From NCBI RefSeq assembly GCF_001638985.1, contig NW_017265134.1, positions 2,261,732 to 2,325,731 of the forward strand: a DNA stretch of 64,000 bases, in the 5' to 3' direction. A model generated the notes under the pieces. The model was not told the origin of the DNA and searched no databases. It was given only the letters and a program-made list of their open reading frames with translations. The translations under genes were made by a program, and so were the position numbers. Positions 62,437 to 64,000 of the stretch are shown here, in pieces (within the stretch, counting starts at the first letter, position 1; each line of letters starts with the position of its first letter). Source of the stretch: Phycomyces blakesleeanus NRRL 1555(-) (Eukaryota > Mucoromycota > Mucoromycetes > Mucorales > Phycomycetaceae).

Positions 62437-64000
62437 ATGATAAAAATTGCATCTATGAATTGCCGTGGATTAGCTAAAACTAACCACCCACAAACGCGCT
62501 CCCTATTTATAAGACACCTTCGATCCTGCGGGATCGATTTACTCGCCCTTCAAGAAACTCATGCCAATACTGAACCTCTCCAACAGATGTTCCATACACA
62601 ATTCCATGCCCAAGATTCCTTATGGTCTCCGCACTGCGGTCTTGTTTCTCTTTCTCCGCACCTATCTTTCATTAACCCTCTATTCAGCCCTTGTGGCCGT
62701 TGCATCTCTACTACAGTCATACATACTAATAATTCCATTCCCTCTTTCCGTATATGCGTTGTTTATGCCCCAGCTTCCTACCGGGACCGCTTTTCTTTCC
62801 TCCGCTCTCTTCTCAACTCTCCATCACTACTTCCTCGTCTCCCATCCTCATGCATACTTTTGGGCGACTTCAATTATACCTACCGCACTACTTCTTCTAA
62901 CCCTCGCCAGGCCCCTCCCGAATGGCTTAACTTTATTTCTAACCATTTCGTGGATTGTGTCACATTGAGTGGTGAAGTCCCTGCCCCAACCTTCCACCGA
63001 CAACTTTGCTCCTCCTCCATAGATTATGTATTTGCTTCTTCCGACCTTGCCCCGTGCCGTCAGTCCTCTTCTGTGTCCTATATACATCCGAATTGGTCCG
63101 ATCATTGTCTAGTAGCCACTACTTTTAAGTTTACCGCCAACCATGCAACAGGAAAGGGAATGTGGCGCGCCAACCCTCGTCTTGCCCGCAACCACACTTT
63201 TTGCACTGAATTTGACGCCTATATTTCTACCTCCGTATTTCTACTTTCTCCCTATATGTCCCCACAAGACCAATGGGATAGATTAAAACATATGCTTACA
63301 AAATTCATTAAGTCCTTTACTAGGCGCCGCACACAAACACTCACTACACTGGAGGCCAGACTTCAAAGTAAACGTGACAAGTTAATCCACAAGTTCAGAC
63401 AACAACCCGCCCAAAACTTCCAATTGCCCATTATTGAAAGACAGTTGCAACAAGTCCAGCTGGAGAGAGTGGAAATTCTTGCCCTGCGTGCAGGCAAACA
63501 TTGGCGAGAGAATGGAGAGATCTCCGCAGGATACCTCAAGCGAACAGTTGCAGAACGCCAAGCCCGAAAGAACATTACCAAACTACGCCATCCCATCACT
63601 GACCACTTACACACTGAGCCTGATGGCATGACTGAAGCTGCCGCTTCTTTCTACGAAGGCCTGTATACACCTGAACCAATAGATCAACTAGCCATAGACG
63701 ATTTACTTCGCCACCTTCCCAACGATCTCTGCCTCTCTGATACCGTATGTTCCTCTCTGACTGCTGAACTTTGCATCGAAGACATACGAGAAGGCGTGTC
63801 TCGCTCTCCACGAACAAGTAGCCCAGGACCGGACGGCCTCCCTTATGAGATCCTCCAACTCATTTTTCATCACCATTCTTGCTCCCAGTTGCTGACACAA
63901 GTGTACAATGATGCTCTTAGTAGTGGCCAATTCCCTTCATCCTGGCAAACAACATGTGTTTCTCTGTTGCCCAAGAAAGGCGATCTCTCATCCCTGAAGA
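62437..64000 (+). CDS. LINE ORF2: endonuclease and start of reverse transcriptase, partial
   Basis: The frame opens at the ATG five bases after the ORF1 stop and stays open for over 520 codons to the edge. The apurinic-type endonuclease shows its motifs in order: ASMNCRGL, LLALQETH (catalytic Glu), VVYAPASYRDRF, LGDFNYTYR (catalytic Asp), SSIDYVFASSDL and WSDHCLV (catalytic His). A linker rich in Gln/Arg (ERQLQQVQLERVEILALRAG) leads to the first reverse-transcriptase blocks, SRSPRTSSPGPDGLPYEIL and FPSSWQTTCVSLLPKKGD. The polymerase YxDD box is beyond the edge. All visible catalytic residues are intact, so this copy may be young. Confidence 0.9.
   Translation, partial: MIKIASMNCRGLAKTNHPQTRSLFIRHLRSCGIDLLALQETHANTEPLQQMFHTQFHAQDSLWSPHCGLVSLSPHLSFINPLFSPCGRCISTTVIHTNNSIPSFRICVVYAPASYRDRFSFLRSLLNSPSLLPRLPSSCILLGDFNYTYRTTSSNPRQAPPEWLNFISNHFVDCVTLSGEVPAPTFHRQLCSSSIDYVFASSDLAPCRQSSSVSYIHPNWSDHCLVATTFKFTANHATGKGMWRANPRLARNHTFCTEFDAYISTSVFLLSPYMSPQDQWDRLKHMLTKFIKSFTRRRTQTLTTLEARLQSKRDKLIHKFRQQPAQNFQLPIIERQLQQVQLERVEILALRAGKHWRENGEISAGYLKRTVAERQARKNITKLRHPITDHLHTEPDGMTEAAASFYEGLYTPEPIDQLAIDDLLRHLPNDLCLSDTVCSSLTAELCIEDIREGVSRSPRTSSPGPDGLPYEILQLIFHHHSCSQLLTQVYNDALSSGQFPSSWQTTCVSLLPKKGDLSSLK

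Larger units (their letters stand above)
60836..64000 (+). mobile_element. LINE-type non-LTR retrotransposon, truncated by the right edge
   Basis: Two adjacent plus-strand ORFs: a zinc-knuckle ORF1 and an endonuclease/reverse-transcriptase ORF2 separated by 5 nt, the usual plan of Tad/L1-like elements. The coding part is much richer in C than the surrounding DNA. The 5' border lies somewhere between 60836 and 61105, AT-rich DNA after the transposase stop, and was not located. The 3' end is outside the window. Confidence 0.85.

Overview
The window reads as nuclear DNA of an early-diverging filamentous fungus, most likely Mucoromycota (Mucorales-like). This is inferred from very AT-rich intergenic DNA full of microsatellites, many short GT-AG introns (mostly about 45-150 nt), tiny exons, a velvet-domain regulator, and a CACTA-type (Tnp2-like) transposase next to a non-LTR retrotransposon. 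No rRNA gene, convincing tRNA gene or CRISPR array was found by eye.

Layout. 0-11.3 kb is a run of minus-strand genes: a membrane protein cut by the left edge, a HAD-superfamily protein of the HDHD3 type, an Sds3/BRMS1 subunit of the Sin3 histone deacetylase complex, the PP1 regulator SDS22, and the mRNA-export helicase DBP5. 12.1-15.5 kb carries two intronless plus-strand genes: an unrecognised 257-residue protein and a seven-unit polyubiquitin gene with a heat-shock-element-like site upstream. 16.0-21.7 kb is RNA14 (CstF77) of mRNA 3'-end formation, facing polyubiquitin tail to tail. About 7 kb of gene-free AT-rich DNA follows. 28.7-29.8 kb is a TALE homeodomain gene. 32.8-39.3 kb is a large kinesin-4-type motor with a long coiled coil. 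40.1-41.4 kb is ribosomal protein uL4. 42.2-44.2 kb is an FLVCR-like MFS transporter. 44.5-45.7 kb is an EndoG/NUC1-type nuclease. 47.0-49.0 kb is a velvet-family regulator. 51.9-53.5 kb is an SPS19-like 2,4-dienoyl-CoA reductase.

From 53.5 kb to the right edge the window is mobile-element territory. It holds a 428-bp MITE-like element with TA target duplications, a GC-rich foldback, and a divergent pair made of a CACTA-like transposase gene and a small companion gene carrying one premature stop. A LINE follows, with a zinc-knuckle ORF1 and an endonuclease/reverse-transcriptase ORF2 that is still open at the edge.

The host genes are mostly housekeeping and regulatory (chromatin, PP1 signalling, mRNA export and 3' processing, ubiquitin, ribosome, transport, development) and do not form a visible pathway cluster. 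The most notable structural points are microexons of 9-20 nt, two GC-AG introns placed by reading frame, the two-unit repeat pattern inside polyubiquitin, and the organisation of the transposon region. Exon coordinates were worked out by hand from splice signals and reading frame and may be off by a base or two.
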